From contig NZ_JAELUG010000002.1 in assembly GCF_016429255.1 (NCBI RefSeq), positions 1-64,000 on the forward strand: DNA of 64,000 bases, read 5' to 3'. Shown one piece after another: positions 34,231 through 42,901 of the stretch (positions are counted from its first letter, which is position 1; every line of letters starts with the position of its first letter). Source of the DNA: Rhizobium sp. ASV8. GTDB lineage: Bacteria > Pseudomonadota > Alphaproteobacteria > Rhizobiales > Rhizobiaceae. A program made the position numbers and the translations under genes. The notes below the pieces were generated by a model. It was not told the origin of the DNA, made no database searches, and saw only the letters and a list, made by a program, of their open reading frames with translations.

Positions 34231-36153
34231 TTAGAACTTCATACCGACATTCAGCTTGAAGGTATGGTCAGTGCTGTTGCGCGCAACCTGACCGGTATAG
34301 GAAGCGCTGATGGCCGCGTTCTGCGAAACGGCAAAGTCGAGACCCGCCTCCAAGGCCAATGCGTCTTTGGCGATCGGCGCACCGTCTATGCCGAAACTGG
34401 CACCCGATTTGAAAGCAAACTCGGAATTTGGCGTCACGTCGCCATAAGCATGCTTCCAGCCAACCATTCCGCGCGCCTTCACCTTCGTGTCCGCCAGAGG
34501 AATATCGGTGGACGCACGCAGGCCGATTGTCGTGAAGGTGGCATTGGTCGAATTTCCGTCGCTCGATAGCGCGGCAATTGTTCCCCCGGTTTCCGAAAAG
34601 CCGTCGCTCTTCAAGTGAACGTAAGCGAGATTGGCGAAGGGCTCGAAGGCGACAGCGCTCAGATTGACCTTGTAGCCGAGTTCCGCAAATGCTTGGGTCG
34701 TGCGGGCATCGTAGTCGGCGGAAAGCGTTTCGTTGAAAGCCGGGAAAACGACGTGGCGCATGGTGTTTAGGCTGTGTGCCGAATAGAACACGCCGGTTCT
34801 GAAACCAATCGCATCCCACTGCGATCCGCCATAAAGACCGAAATGATAGTTGTCGCTCGAGCCGGACGAGGAACGGGCGTCGACGTCGAAGCTGGTGTTG
34901 CTATATCCTCCGACCAGGCCGAACCGCCATGTTCCGGCAGCGGCATCGGCGCCAACGAGAAATCCTCCCGTCGAATGATCTATGCCCGCGGCATATCCTT
35001 CGCCGTGTGCCTTGCTTTTAGAGCCGAACGCTTCGCTCCAAATGGCGATGCCTTCGGTGCTGCCGACGGCCTGATGCATGCCTTTTTCGTCATAGGTCGT
35101 CACCATCGACGACGACGCACCGACGTTGTCGAAAGCCGTGCGGATGCGGTTGCTGACGGTATCGCGCAGGTAAGCGCTATCGGTTATGAACGTGCCCTTG
35201 ACGCTGGCGTGGATTTCCCCGGACAGGGCGTTCCCGTAAGGGCGCAGGTAACGGTAGAAGCCGATCCCATCGGTGCCGGTTGTGCCGATCGCTTCTCTGT
35301 TCAAGATATAGAGCGACCATCCATCCTTGGTCTGGCCGAACGACAGGCCTTCGACTTCCTGCTCGCCGTCGATCTTGAGGTTCCCCAATACTTCCACCTG
35401 GCCGGTCGCGAGATTGGCGCGATAGATGGTCTTCGAGTCGTTGTCGGTGGAGAAATACATCCAGCCATCGAGGATCTTCCCGCCCTGAGCCTGATCGATC
35501 GTCTGCGACAGAGGGATGTATTTCTTGAAGGTCCAGTCCGCGAGATTGTAGACTGCGATCTCCTTGGCGTTGTCGTAGGCCATGCCATAGCCAACGCCGT
35601 TTTTGGCGTCCACGGCAACCCAGCTGGCGATATCCTGCTTGCCATGCGGCGGGTTCAGCGCAAAGGCCTGCCCCGTAAAGCTGAGGTCGCTTGCATTGTA
35701 GATCGCAAAGACCGGCGTGTTGTATTTGGCCCCGGTGACCGGGTCGCGGCGGCTGGAATCCAGGGATATGTAGAGCAGGCCATTGGCGTAATCGATATCG
35801 CCGATATGGTTGAGCCCCTTGGGAGCCACGGCAGACGGGTTTGCCAGCGCTGCCGCGATGGCCGAAGACGTCTTTAAGGTCGTATCGAAATTTGCATTGG
35901 TTTTATCCAGCGCGTTCGTACCGGAAAAATACCAGTTCGTTCCGTCCGTCGTCACCCCCTGACCACGATAGGGGATCGGATTGTCGGTGAAGCTTCGCTT
36001 TTCGACCATGATCCAGGGCTCGGCAGCGTGGGCCGGAGCCGATACCAGGCACGCCATGCCCGACAGCAAAATGAGCGAGGTAACGACGGCTTCCCGTCGC
36101 CGAGCTATCCGAGCCTTCGATTTACGTGCGCATTCTTCGATCTTCAGGGGCAT
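34231..36153 (-). CDS. Type Va autotransporter with propeller-like passenger
   Basis: 640-residue secreted or surface protein. A long signal region (about 1-43) ends SAPAHAAEP. The passenger (about 44-360) has WD/propeller-like beta repeats such as GDIDYANGLLYISLDSS, VAVDAKNGVGYGMAYDN and LDGWMYFSTDNDSKTIYRANLATG. The C-terminal autotransporter barrel (about 373-640) ends in the usual aromatic-alternating strand NVGMKF. Most autotransporters carry beta-helical passengers, so this one is unusual. AAGGAAG precedes the ATG by 7 nt. It may bind or hydrolyse a surface or phosphate substrate; passenger function is not recognised. Confidence 0.88.
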   Translation of the reverse strand: MPLKIEECARKSKARIARRREAVVTSLILLSGMACLVSAPAHAAEPWIMVEKRSFTDNPIPYRGQGVTTDGTNWYFSGTNALDKTNANFDTTLKTSSAIAAALANPSAVAPKGLNHIGDIDYANGLLYISLDSSRRDPVTGAKYNTPVFAIYNASDLSFTGQAFALNPPHGKQDIASWVAVDAKNGVGYGMAYDNAKEIAVYNLADWTFKKYIPLSQTIDQAQGGKILDGWMYFSTDNDSKTIYRANLATGQVEVLGNLKIDGEQEVEGLSFGQTKDGWSLYILNREAIGTTGTDGIGFYRYLRPYGNALSGEIHASVKGTFITDSAYLRDTVSNRIRTAFDNVGASSSMVTTYDEKGMHQAVGSTEGIAIWSEAFGSKSKAHGEGYAAGIDHSTGGFLVGADAAAGTWRFGLVGGYSNTSFDVDARSSSGSSDNYHFGLYGGSQWDAIGFRTGVFYSAHSLNTMRHVVFPAFNETLSADYDARTTQAFAELGYKVNLSAVAFEPFANLAYVHLKSDGFSETGGTIAALSSDGNSTNATFTTIGLRASTDIPLADTKVKARGMVGWKHAYGDVTPNSEFAFKSGASFGIDGAPIAKDALALEAGLDFAVSQNAAISASYTGQVARNSTDHTFKLNVGMKF

Positions 36154-36594
36154 TTCAAAGCTTCCTTTTCATGAATTTGGAATGGCCGCACGAATGCCTC
36201 CGATGCAGGAGAGATCGGCGGCGGAACATGCAGCGATGGCGAGGGCAGCCCGTCGAATGCCGGGCCAAGAGGCAGGATCCAGTCGCCTCAAAACATGTGT
36301 TGATGGCGCACAATGGGAGATTTTACTTGCTTGCCCTGTGAACAGGACCAAGTTCTATTTGGCTATCAGTTCGCCAGATTTTTAAATATTGACTTTAATA
36401 TAAATTCAGCTCCGTAAATATTATTAGAATTTACACTCATATATAATTTAGAAATCGCGGAATTATTTAAATTCTTCTGAGTAAATACAGTTCTGAACGA
36501 AAATATATTTCGCACGTAAGTCTGCCGCTCATTGACGTGTCCGTAAAACGCATGTTCAATAATAGGATAAATAAAAGAGTGAAGTGACAATAAT
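36154..36594. other. 441-nt divergent intergenic region with an AT-rich core
   Basis: It separates the autotransporter (minus) from a GntR gene (plus). The part 36380-36590 is markedly AT-rich, with TTGACT at 36389-36394 and many A/T tracts, unlike the GC-rich surroundings. It likely holds both promoters; GAATT-N5-AATTC is one short palindrome. No gene was found in it. Confidence 0.5.
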
Positions 36595-37374
36595 ATGAAT
36601 AGTATGAAGAATGAGCGCGGGCTGTTGAAAACATTGATGGGAGCCCCCCGCATGGAGGGATCTGCGGGCATCAGTCTCCATGGCAGAGTGCTCAATGAGA
36701 TTGGCCAAAGCATCGTACGTGGCGATTTTTTGCCGGGCGACCAATTGCCCAATGCGGATGATTGGAGCGCCTCCTACGGCGTAAGCCGCACCGTGCTTCG
36801 CGAGGCGATCAAGGTTCTCGCCGGCAAGGGCATGGTGGAATCGAGGCCAAGGACTGGAACCCGCGTGCGGCCACGCAAAGACTGGAACTTCCTTGATCCC
36901 GATGTGCTGGTGTGGCGCTATGGATCGAGAACCACGATCGAAGAGGCGCGCTCCCTGTTTGAGCTGCGGCGCGCGATCGAACCGACGGCAGGCGCCCTGG
37001 CGGCACAGCGTGCGACGGAACAGCAAGTCTCCGAGTTACGGTCTTTGCTTGTCGAAATGGAGAAGGCCGGCGACGATGGCGAACGTTTTGCCATACCGGA
37101 TCTCGCCTTCCATCAAGCCATCCTGCGCATGTCCGGTAACGAACTCATCGGCTCGCTTGCCGCCTTGATCGAGACGGCGCTGGTCATCAGCTTCCGGCTT
37201 ACCGACGACAATCCGCACGGCCAGCATCACTCCCTGCCACTGCATCGAAACGTGGTGGAGAGCATTGCGGCGCGGGATCCGGATTCTACAAGCAAAGCCT
37301 TGATCACACTGCTTGATCAGGCCGAAGAGGATGTGAGAGCCGCATTGGCGGCACGGTTGGCTCGAAGGGTGTGA
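36595..37374 (+). CDS. GntR-family regulator, FadR/FCD type
   Basis: 259-residue regulator. The N-terminal winged helix (about 28-95) contains GRVLNEIGQSIVRGDFLPGDQLPNADDWSASYGVSRTVLREAIKVLAGKGMVESRPRTGT in segments typical of FadR. The FCD effector domain (about 110-250) has the metal/ligand residues in the FHQAIL and H-x-x-V helices. It stands alone between the autotransporter and a NUDIX gene, so its target is unclear; regulators of this type usually respond to sugar acids or carboxylates. Confidence 0.9.
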   Translation: MNSMKNERGLLKTLMGAPRMEGSAGISLHGRVLNEIGQSIVRGDFLPGDQLPNADDWSASYGVSRTVLREAIKVLAGKGMVESRPRTGTRVRPRKDWNFLDPDVLVWRYGSRTTIEEARSLFELRRAIEPTAGALAAQRATEQQVSELRSLLVEMEKAGDDGERFAIPDLAFHQAILRMSGNELIGSLAALIETALVISFRLTDDNPHGQHHSLPLHRNVVESIAARDPDSTSKALITLLDQAEEDVRAALAARLARRV

Positions 37375-37542
37375 AACCACCCTCCCACGGCGATGGCGAG
37401 TACCAGGCAGGTTTACCGCTGCTGGAAGCCAAACCATAGATAAGTCGTCAATTTGCCAGGCCTCGGCAGGCGTGCATATGTTAGTGACGGGCGCACGCTG
37501 TATCGCCAAGAGCGGCCGTCTGCGCGCATTTGCGAGCGATCT

Positions 37543-38055
37543 TTATTTCGGGGTCGCTCCTCTTGTCTTCGCCTCCTTTGCAAGCGCACCCTCAATCATG
37601 CGCAGGAGCCCCTTCAATTCCGGCTCCCGCACCTGTGCGGCCGCTTCGTTTGGAGAGAACCACTGCAGCCGCCGCTGACCGTGCTCCGGAAATTGCGCGC
37701 TCATGGAGCTGACTTCAAGAAGATGGACCTGCACCATCGACGGCACAGTTGTGCCGGTATCGAGCGATTTCAGATAGGTGTAGTAGCCGAAACTCTTCTT
37801 CCTGGCCTTTCCCTTGACCCCAGCCTCCTCCCACGCCTCACGCTCGGCGACCTGGTGCGGCAGCTTCCTGTCCATCGGCCATCCCTTGGGAATGACCCAT
37901 CGGCCGCTTTCGCGCGACGTGATCAACAGCACTTCCAAATCCTGACCGCCGGTCTGCCGCCGGTAGCAGATAGCGGCATATTGCTCGATTGCCTGGCCAT
38001 TGAAGAGCTTGTCAGCTTCGCCCGCCAGATGTCTGAGATAGGTCTTCTTCGTCAT
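37543..38055 (-). CDS. NUDIX hydrolase
   Basis: 170-residue hydrolase with the Nudix box GWPMDRKLPHQVAEREAWEEAG, fitting GX5EX7REUXEEXGU with Lys or His at the first variable acidic place. The start MTKKTYLRHLAGEADKLF and length resemble diphosphoinositol/ADP-ribose-type Nudix proteins common in Rhizobiales. It would cleave a nucleoside-diphosphate-linked or polyphosphate compound. Single gene; convergent with the GntR gene. Confidence 0.88.
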   Translation of the reverse strand: MTKKTYLRHLAGEADKLFNGQAIEQYAAICYRRQTGGQDLEVLLITSRESGRWVIPKGWPMDRKLPHQVAEREAWEEAGVKGKARKKSFGYYTYLKSLDTGTTVPSMVQVHLLEVSSMSAQFPEHGQRRLQWFSPNEAAAQVREPELKGLLRMIEGALAKEAKTRGATPK

Positions 38056-38360
38056 CTATGTGCAATCGTGGCTGCCTGCGCAGCCGATCGTGTCTCGCGC
38101 ATGTCTCGCAAGGGCGATGGATTATGACCTCCCAATATGATGGGTTCTCCGGTAGCCGCCATGTACTCCTCCCTCAGCAGTCGCTGCCCGATTATGATCG
38201 GGCAACCCAGTCATAATGCGCCAGACTCATTAGCCGACTATGCTTTACTCACTTGATACTCTTTGCAAGAGGCATTGTCATATAAACGTTTTGAAAAAGA
38301 TATTTCCTTTTGATAGCAATATGATAGCGGATCCATATCTTTGTCATAAAGAGCGGAGCG
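38056..38360. other. 305-nt gap: hairpin and AT-rich stretch, no gene
   Basis: Between the NUDIX start and the LacI stop. A perfect stem TGCCCGAT-TATG-ATCGGGCA is at 38185-38204, possibly the LacI-gene terminator or part of the NUDIX leader. An AT-rich segment at 38270-38335 is a likely promoter zone for the NUDIX gene. No coding frame is convincing. Confidence 0.5.
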
Positions 38361-39362
38361 CTAACCGCCCCTGACGGAATCACGCCAAATCAGATCCGCC
38401 TGCAATGTCAACGATCGCCCATCTGCGACCCCGCCCTGCGAGAGCCAGGCCACGGCCTCGCGCGCGATCGCTCCTATCGGCTGAGCAAACGTCGTCAGCC
38501 GGTAGGACGACCAGGATGCTTGCTCGATATCGTCGAAGCCGACAATGCAAAGCTGCTGTGGAATGGAGAGCGAAAATTGATGCCGGGCCGCATCCATCAG
38601 GCCGCACGCCAGCAAATCGGTGGCACAAAAGACGGCATCGGGACGTTCCTTCCTGGTCAGCAAACGCTGCGCCACCACACGGCCGGCCTCGTATCCGGTC
38701 GAGCCGTGCCGCTCCACGATCACATCCAGCCCATGCTCTCTCGCCGCGGCGATGAAGCCCTCTTCGCGCGCCATCAGGCTCGGCGTTCCGGCTTCCGAAT
38801 TCGCAAATGCAAGCCTTGAGCATCCCGCCCGCATGAACGCCGTCACGACGCGACTGGCAGCCTCCCAATCGTCGAGATTGATGTGAAGCGCGCCTGACTG
38901 ATCCTCATCGCGATTGATCAGGACAAGCCGCTGGCCGCTTCGCAGGCACAGCTCCGTAATCGACTTGTCGGGCAGTCCCGAAAGGATCACGGAGGCATCC
39001 GCCCGGTATCGGATCGCCTGCTCGAGCGCCCTGTTGACGCTGCCATCGGAACGGTCCGTATTGATCAGCATCGCGACCTTTCCCGCGAGCTGCAGCTGCA
39101 AAGTCAATTCGCGCAGCAAGGTCGACCGATACGGCGTCGCCACGTCCGAAACGATCAGACAGACGATGCCGCTCTCATTGCGCATCAATCCGCGTGCAAG
39201 ATGATTGACCTGATATCCAAGCTCTTCCGCCGCCTGCAGAACTTTTTGCCGGGTGGCGTCCGATACGCTGGCGCCCGGCGTAAAGGCCCGCGACACGGCC
39301 GAGCGTGAAACGCCTGCCCGTCGCGCCACCTCATCCGCGCTGACAAAATCTCGCTGCGACAC
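38361..39362 (-). CDS. LacI-family regulator of the adjacent ABC/phosphatase operon
   Basis: 333-residue repressor. The helix-turn-helix SADEVARRAGVSRSAVSRAF is followed by the hinge (DATRQKVLQAAEELGYQVNHLARGL) and an effector domain (IVCLIVSDVATPYRSTLL to FCATDLLACGLMDAA and IVGFDDIEQASW). GTG 39362 is chosen as start because GGGGAGG lies 5 nt upstream and the reading begins at the usual place; an earlier ATG at 39395 overlaps an operator. It diverges from the importer operon it likely represses. Confidence 0.9.
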   Translation of the reverse strand: MSQRDFVSADEVARRAGVSRSAVSRAFTPGASVSDATRQKVLQAAEELGYQVNHLARGLMRNESGIVCLIVSDVATPYRSTLLRELTLQLQLAGKVAMLINTDRSDGSVNRALEQAIRYRADASVILSGLPDKSITELCLRSGQRLVLINRDEDQSGALHINLDDWEAASRVVTAFMRAGCSRLAFANSEAGTPSLMAREEGFIAAAREHGLDVIVERHGSTGYEAGRVVAQRLLTRKERPDAVFCATDLLACGLMDAARHQFSLSIPQQLCIVGFDDIEQASWSSYRLTTFAQPIGAIAREAVAWLSQGGVADGRSLTLQADLIWRDSVRGG

Positions 39363-39398
39363 AGTTTCCTCCCCTGTTGCACCGAAGTTCATCATGAT

Positions 39399-39504
39399 TT
39401 GCAAGCGCGTGCAATATGCCGATCATGTCAGTTTTGTGAATCTTTTATGACAGCCCCGGTTGACAAGCCAGGATAACCAATGCAGCATTTGCACACGCTT
39501 GCAA
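39399..39504. promoter_or_regulatory. Two LacI operators and the importer promoter
   Basis: Two 16-bp sites share TTGCA-N6-TGCAA with a central CG: 39399-39414 and 39489-39504. Their centres are 90 bp apart. TTGACA (39460-39465), 17 nt and CAGCAT (39483-39488) form a promoter that ends where the second operator begins, so that operator covers the transcription start. The first operator is close to the regulator's own start. Looping between the two is possible. Confidence 0.7.
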
Positions 39505-39546
39505 AAAGCGCTCGGCGTGGAGGCGCCGCAAAAGCAGGAGGACATC

Positions 39547-40575
39547 ATGAGATTGGTCAATTTGGCCGCGGCAGCCCTTGCCGCGGGGATATCTTCTATT
39601 GCCTGGTCGGCACACGCGGCAGGCGATCTCAACGTAATCTGCTCGGCAGACCCCGAGGTCTGCGACCTGATGAAAGGTCTTTTCGAAAAGCAGAGCGACA
39701 TCAAGGTCAACATGGTCCGGCTTTCTGCCGGCGAAACCTATGCCAAGATCCGTGCCGAAGCGCGCAATCCGAAGACGGACATCTGGTGGGCGGGAACCGG
39801 CGATCCTCACCTGCAGGCGGCAACAGAGGGCCTTACCCTTGAATACAAGTCTCCGCTCTTCGACCAGCTGCAGGACTGGGCCAAGAAGCAGGCCGAAAGC
39901 GCCAAATTTCGCACTGTCGGCGTTTATGCAGGTGCGCTCGGCTGGGGCTACAACACCGATATCCTAAAGAAAAAAGGGTTGAAGGAACCCAAATGCTGGG
40001 CCGATCTGCTTGATACGTCCTACAAGGGTGAAATCCAGATCGCCAATCCGAATTCATCCGGAACATCTTACAACACCTTGGCAACGCTCGTGCAGATCAT
40101 GGGCGAAGACAAGGCCTTCGACTATCTTTCCAAGCTGAATGCGAACGTGTCGCAATACACCAAATCCGGCTCCGCTCCCGTAAAGGCGGCTGCTCGCGGG
40201 GAATCGACGATCGGCATCGTCTTCATGCATGACGCCGTTGCACAAACCGTCGAAGGCTTCCCCATCAAGGCGGTCGCACCTTGCGAGGGCACCGGCTACG
40301 AGATCGGTTCCATGTCGATCATCAAGGGCGCACGGAACCTCGAGAATGCCAAGAAATGGTATGATTGGGCACTCAGTGCCGATGCGCAATCGCACATGAA
40401 GGATGCCAAGTCCTACCAGCTGCCCTCCAACAAATCGGCTGCCGTCCCGAAGGAAGCGCCGAAGTTCGAGGACATCAAGCTGATCGACTACGACTTCAAG
40501 AAATACGGCGACCCCACTGTCCGCAAAGCTCTGCTTGCCCGCTGGGACAAGGAGATCGGCGCAAAGGCCAATTGA
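39547..40575 (+). CDS. ABC substrate-binding protein, ferric/AfuA-type family
   Basis: 342-residue periplasmic protein with a signal peptide (about 1-24, ending SAHAAGD). The fold is that of Fe(III)-family binding proteins: NVICSADPEVCDLMKGLFEK, YAKIRAEARNPKTDIWWAGTGDP and ANPNSSGTSYNTLATLVQ. The paired tyrosines that bind iron in FbpA are not evident near the C-terminus. ATG 39547 has AGGAGG upstream. LacI control and a downstream sugar-phosphatase-like gene suggest a phosphorylated sugar or polyol, as for AfuA, instead of iron. Cargo is inferred. Confidence 0.9.
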   Translation: MRLVNLAAAALAAGISSIAWSAHAAGDLNVICSADPEVCDLMKGLFEKQSDIKVNMVRLSAGETYAKIRAEARNPKTDIWWAGTGDPHLQAATEGLTLEYKSPLFDQLQDWAKKQAESAKFRTVGVYAGALGWGYNTDILKKKGLKEPKCWADLLDTSYKGEIQIANPNSSGTSYNTLATLVQIMGEDKAFDYLSKLNANVSQYTKSGSAPVKAAARGESTIGIVFMHDAVAQTVEGFPIKAVAPCEGTGYEIGSMSIIKGARNLENAKKWYDWALSADAQSHMKDAKSYQLPSNKSAAVPKEAPKFEDIKLIDYDFKKYGDPTVRKALLARWDKEIGAKAN

Positions 40576-40592
40576 TCGCCCGTCTTCATCTC

Positions 40593-40624
40593 CGCGGATC
40601 GGGATCGACTGAGCCCGGTCCGCG
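40593..40624 (+). other. Stem-loop after the AfuA-type binding-protein gene
   Basis: CGCGGATCGGG (40593-40603) pairs with CCCGGTCCGCG (40614-40624), 11 bp including one wobble, 10-nt loop, without T-tract. It lies 17 nt after the stop and 39 nt before the permease start. Confidence 0.55.
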
Positions 40625-40663
40625 CCTTGCACGAACTCTGCTGAACAGGATGCTTGTCCGACC

Positions 40664-42901
40664 ATGACCCATAGCAAACGCCGGCTGGATCTTGCGCTCA
40701 TCTTCGGCACGGCCGCCGTGATACTACTCCCATGGTATCGCATCGAAGGCGGCTTCTTCGGCTTTAGCTGGTTGAGCAGCTTTCCTAGCGACCCCTCCAC
40801 AGCGCCGGGAATCCTGGAAATATTCAGCTTTGGCCGATGGTGGCTCGCGATCGCCGCCGGGCTTTTCCTGCTCGGCGGCGTCGCGCGCTTGATCGACAAT
40901 CCTATGCGACGCGGCGCGCTCATGGCATGGGCAGGCGCGTTGGGCTTTGTCTTTCTCGCGTTGCAGGGGCTTGCAATCACCTCTTCGGGTTGGACCTGGG
41001 CGATCGGCGAAAAGCTTTTCGGTGCACTTGCGGATGGCCAGCCGGCAATGGGTGCCGGCGCCGTCACGCTCGGTATCGTCTTCGTACTGCTCTTTTCCTT
41101 CGGCCTTGCGGAACGCGGAGTCATGAAGGGCGATGCCTTCGTCGTCAGCGCCATTACCCTGCTGATCGTCCTCGTCGCGATCTTCGTCTTCTATCCCGTT
41201 GGTAGCATGTTCGTCGGCGCCTTCCAGTCCTTCGACGGATCGTTCAATCCGGATGGCTTCATCGCAAACATTCAGGATCCTTCTCTTTGGAGCCTCAGCT
41301 GCGTGGTGGGCGGCGATCGCTGTGGTCTTGCCTGGCGCACCCTATGGCTTGCTATCATGACGGCCGGCGGCTCAACGCTGCTCGGCTTGTGTTTCGCACT
41401 CGTCGCGACCCGCACGCAATTCCCCTTCAAGAAGGGATTACGCCTCCTGACGATCCTGCCGATCATCACACCACCATTCGTGGTGGGACTGGCGCTCACT
41501 CTGCTCTTCGGCCGCGCAGGTGTCGTCACCGAAGCCTTCGCTTCTCTCTTCGGCACCGAGCCTGGCCGTTGGCTCTATGGGCTGACGGGCATTTGGATCG
41601 CGCAGGTACTGTCCTTCACGCCGATTTCCTTCCTCGTTCTGATCGGCGTCGTCGAAGGCGTCAGCCCGTCCATGGAGGAGGCCTCGCAGACGCTGCGCGC
41701 CAACCGCTGGCGCACCTTCTGGCGCGTATCCTTGCCGTTGATGAAGCCAGGCCTGGCAAACGCGTTCCTGATCGGTTTCATCGAGAGCATGGCCGATTTC
41801 GGCAACCCGATGGTTCTGGGCGGCAGCCATGGCGTGCTGTCGACCGAGATATTCTTCAGCGTTGTCGGCGCGCAGAACGATCCATCTCGTGCCGCCGTCC
41901 TCGCAATGGTTCTCCTCGTCTTCACTTTGAGCGCCTTTCTTGCACAGCGCCTCTGGCTACAAGGCAAGAGTTTCGCGACCGTGACCGGCAAGGGTGATTC
42001 CGGCGCGCACATCGCGTTGCCGCGCGGCCTTTCGATTGCGGTTCACGCGCTCGTCATTCCGTGGATGCTATTCACCATCGTCGTCTACGTCATGATCGTC
42101 TTCGGCGGCTTCGTGCGCACCTGGGGCCTCGACAACAGCCTCACCGTCGAGCACTACATCAAGGCCTTCTCGATCGGCCTGCGGGACGATGGCGGCCTCG
42201 CCTGGACCGGCGTTGCCTGGAATTCCTTCTGGACGACAATGGAAATCGCGCTGATCTCGGCGCCGCTGACGGCTGCCGTTGGCTTGCTGACAGCCTATCT
42301 GATCGTGCGGCAGAAATTCGTCGGTCGTGGCCTGTTCGAATTCGCGCTGATGATGAGCTTCGCCATCCCCGGCACCGTCATCGGCATCAGCTACATCATG
42401 GCTTTCAACCTGCCGCCGCTCGAGATGACGGGCACGGCTTTGATCCTCGTCGCCTGCTTCGTCTTCCGCAACATGCCGGTCGGCGTGCGCGGCGGTGTCG
42501 CCGCCATGAGCCAGCTCGACAAGAGCCTGGACGAGGCGTCCCTGACGCTCCGCGCCGACAGCCTGCGAACGATCCGCAAGGTGATCTTGCCGCTTCTGCG
42601 GCCGGCCATCAACGCCGCGCTGGTCTATTCCTTCGTGCGCGCCATCACCTCGATCAGCGCAGTGATCTTCCTCGTCAGCGCTCAGTACAACATGTCAACG
42701 GCTTATATCGTCGGCCTCGTCGAGAATGGCGAATATGGGGTCGCGATCGCTTACTCGTCTGCCCTCATCGTCGTTATGATTACCGTCATTGCCGGCTTCC
42801 AGCTGCTGGTCGGAGAGCGGCGGCTGCGGCGCGTGAACCGCGTCGCAACGCATTCGTCAACATCAGCACCCGCATCCCTTGCTCAGGAGAAAACCGCATG
42901 A
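40664..42901 (+). CDS. Fused ABC permease (FbpB/AfuB type)
   Basis: 745-residue inner-membrane permease made of two homologous halves, each with a cytoplasmic EAA loop: EASQTLRANRWRTFWRVSLPLMKPGL near residue 340 and EASLTLRADSLRTIRKVILPLLRPAI near 625. An N-terminal block of about four extra helices (1-180) precedes the first half. Its TGA overlaps the ATG of the ATPase gene, so the two are coupled. The ribosome site is weak, consistent with less permease than binding protein. Confidence 0.92.
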   Translation: MTHSKRRLDLALIFGTAAVILLPWYRIEGGFFGFSWLSSFPSDPSTAPGILEIFSFGRWWLAIAAGLFLLGGVARLIDNPMRRGALMAWAGALGFVFLALQGLAITSSGWTWAIGEKLFGALADGQPAMGAGAVTLGIVFVLLFSFGLAERGVMKGDAFVVSAITLLIVLVAIFVFYPVGSMFVGAFQSFDGSFNPDGFIANIQDPSLWSLSCVVGGDRCGLAWRTLWLAIMTAGGSTLLGLCFALVATRTQFPFKKGLRLLTILPIITPPFVVGLALTLLFGRAGVVTEAFASLFGTEPGRWLYGLTGIWIAQVLSFTPISFLVLIGVVEGVSPSMEEASQTLRANRWRTFWRVSLPLMKPGLANAFLIGFIESMADFGNPMVLGGSHGVLSTEIFFSVVGAQNDPSRAAVLAMVLLVFTLSAFLAQRLWLQGKSFATVTGKGDSGAHIALPRGLSIAVHALVIPWMLFTIVVYVMIVFGGFVRTWGLDNSLTVEHYIKAFSIGLRDDGGLAWTGVAWNSFWTTMEIALISAPLTAAVGLLTAYLIVRQKFVGRGLFEFALMMSFAIPGTVIGISYIMAFNLPPLEMTGTALILVACFVFRNMPVGVRGGVAAMSQLDKSLDEASLTLRADSLRTIRKVILPLLRPAINAALVYSFVRAITSISAVIFLVSAQYNMSTAYIVGLVENGEYGVAIAYSSALIVVMITVIAGFQLLVGERRLRRVNRVATHSSTSAPASLAQEKTA

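Noticed and set aside
35981..36385. 134-codon plus-strand frame over the autotransporter start
   Set aside because: Mostly antisense to the signal peptide region and promoter of the autotransporter; no family resemblance.
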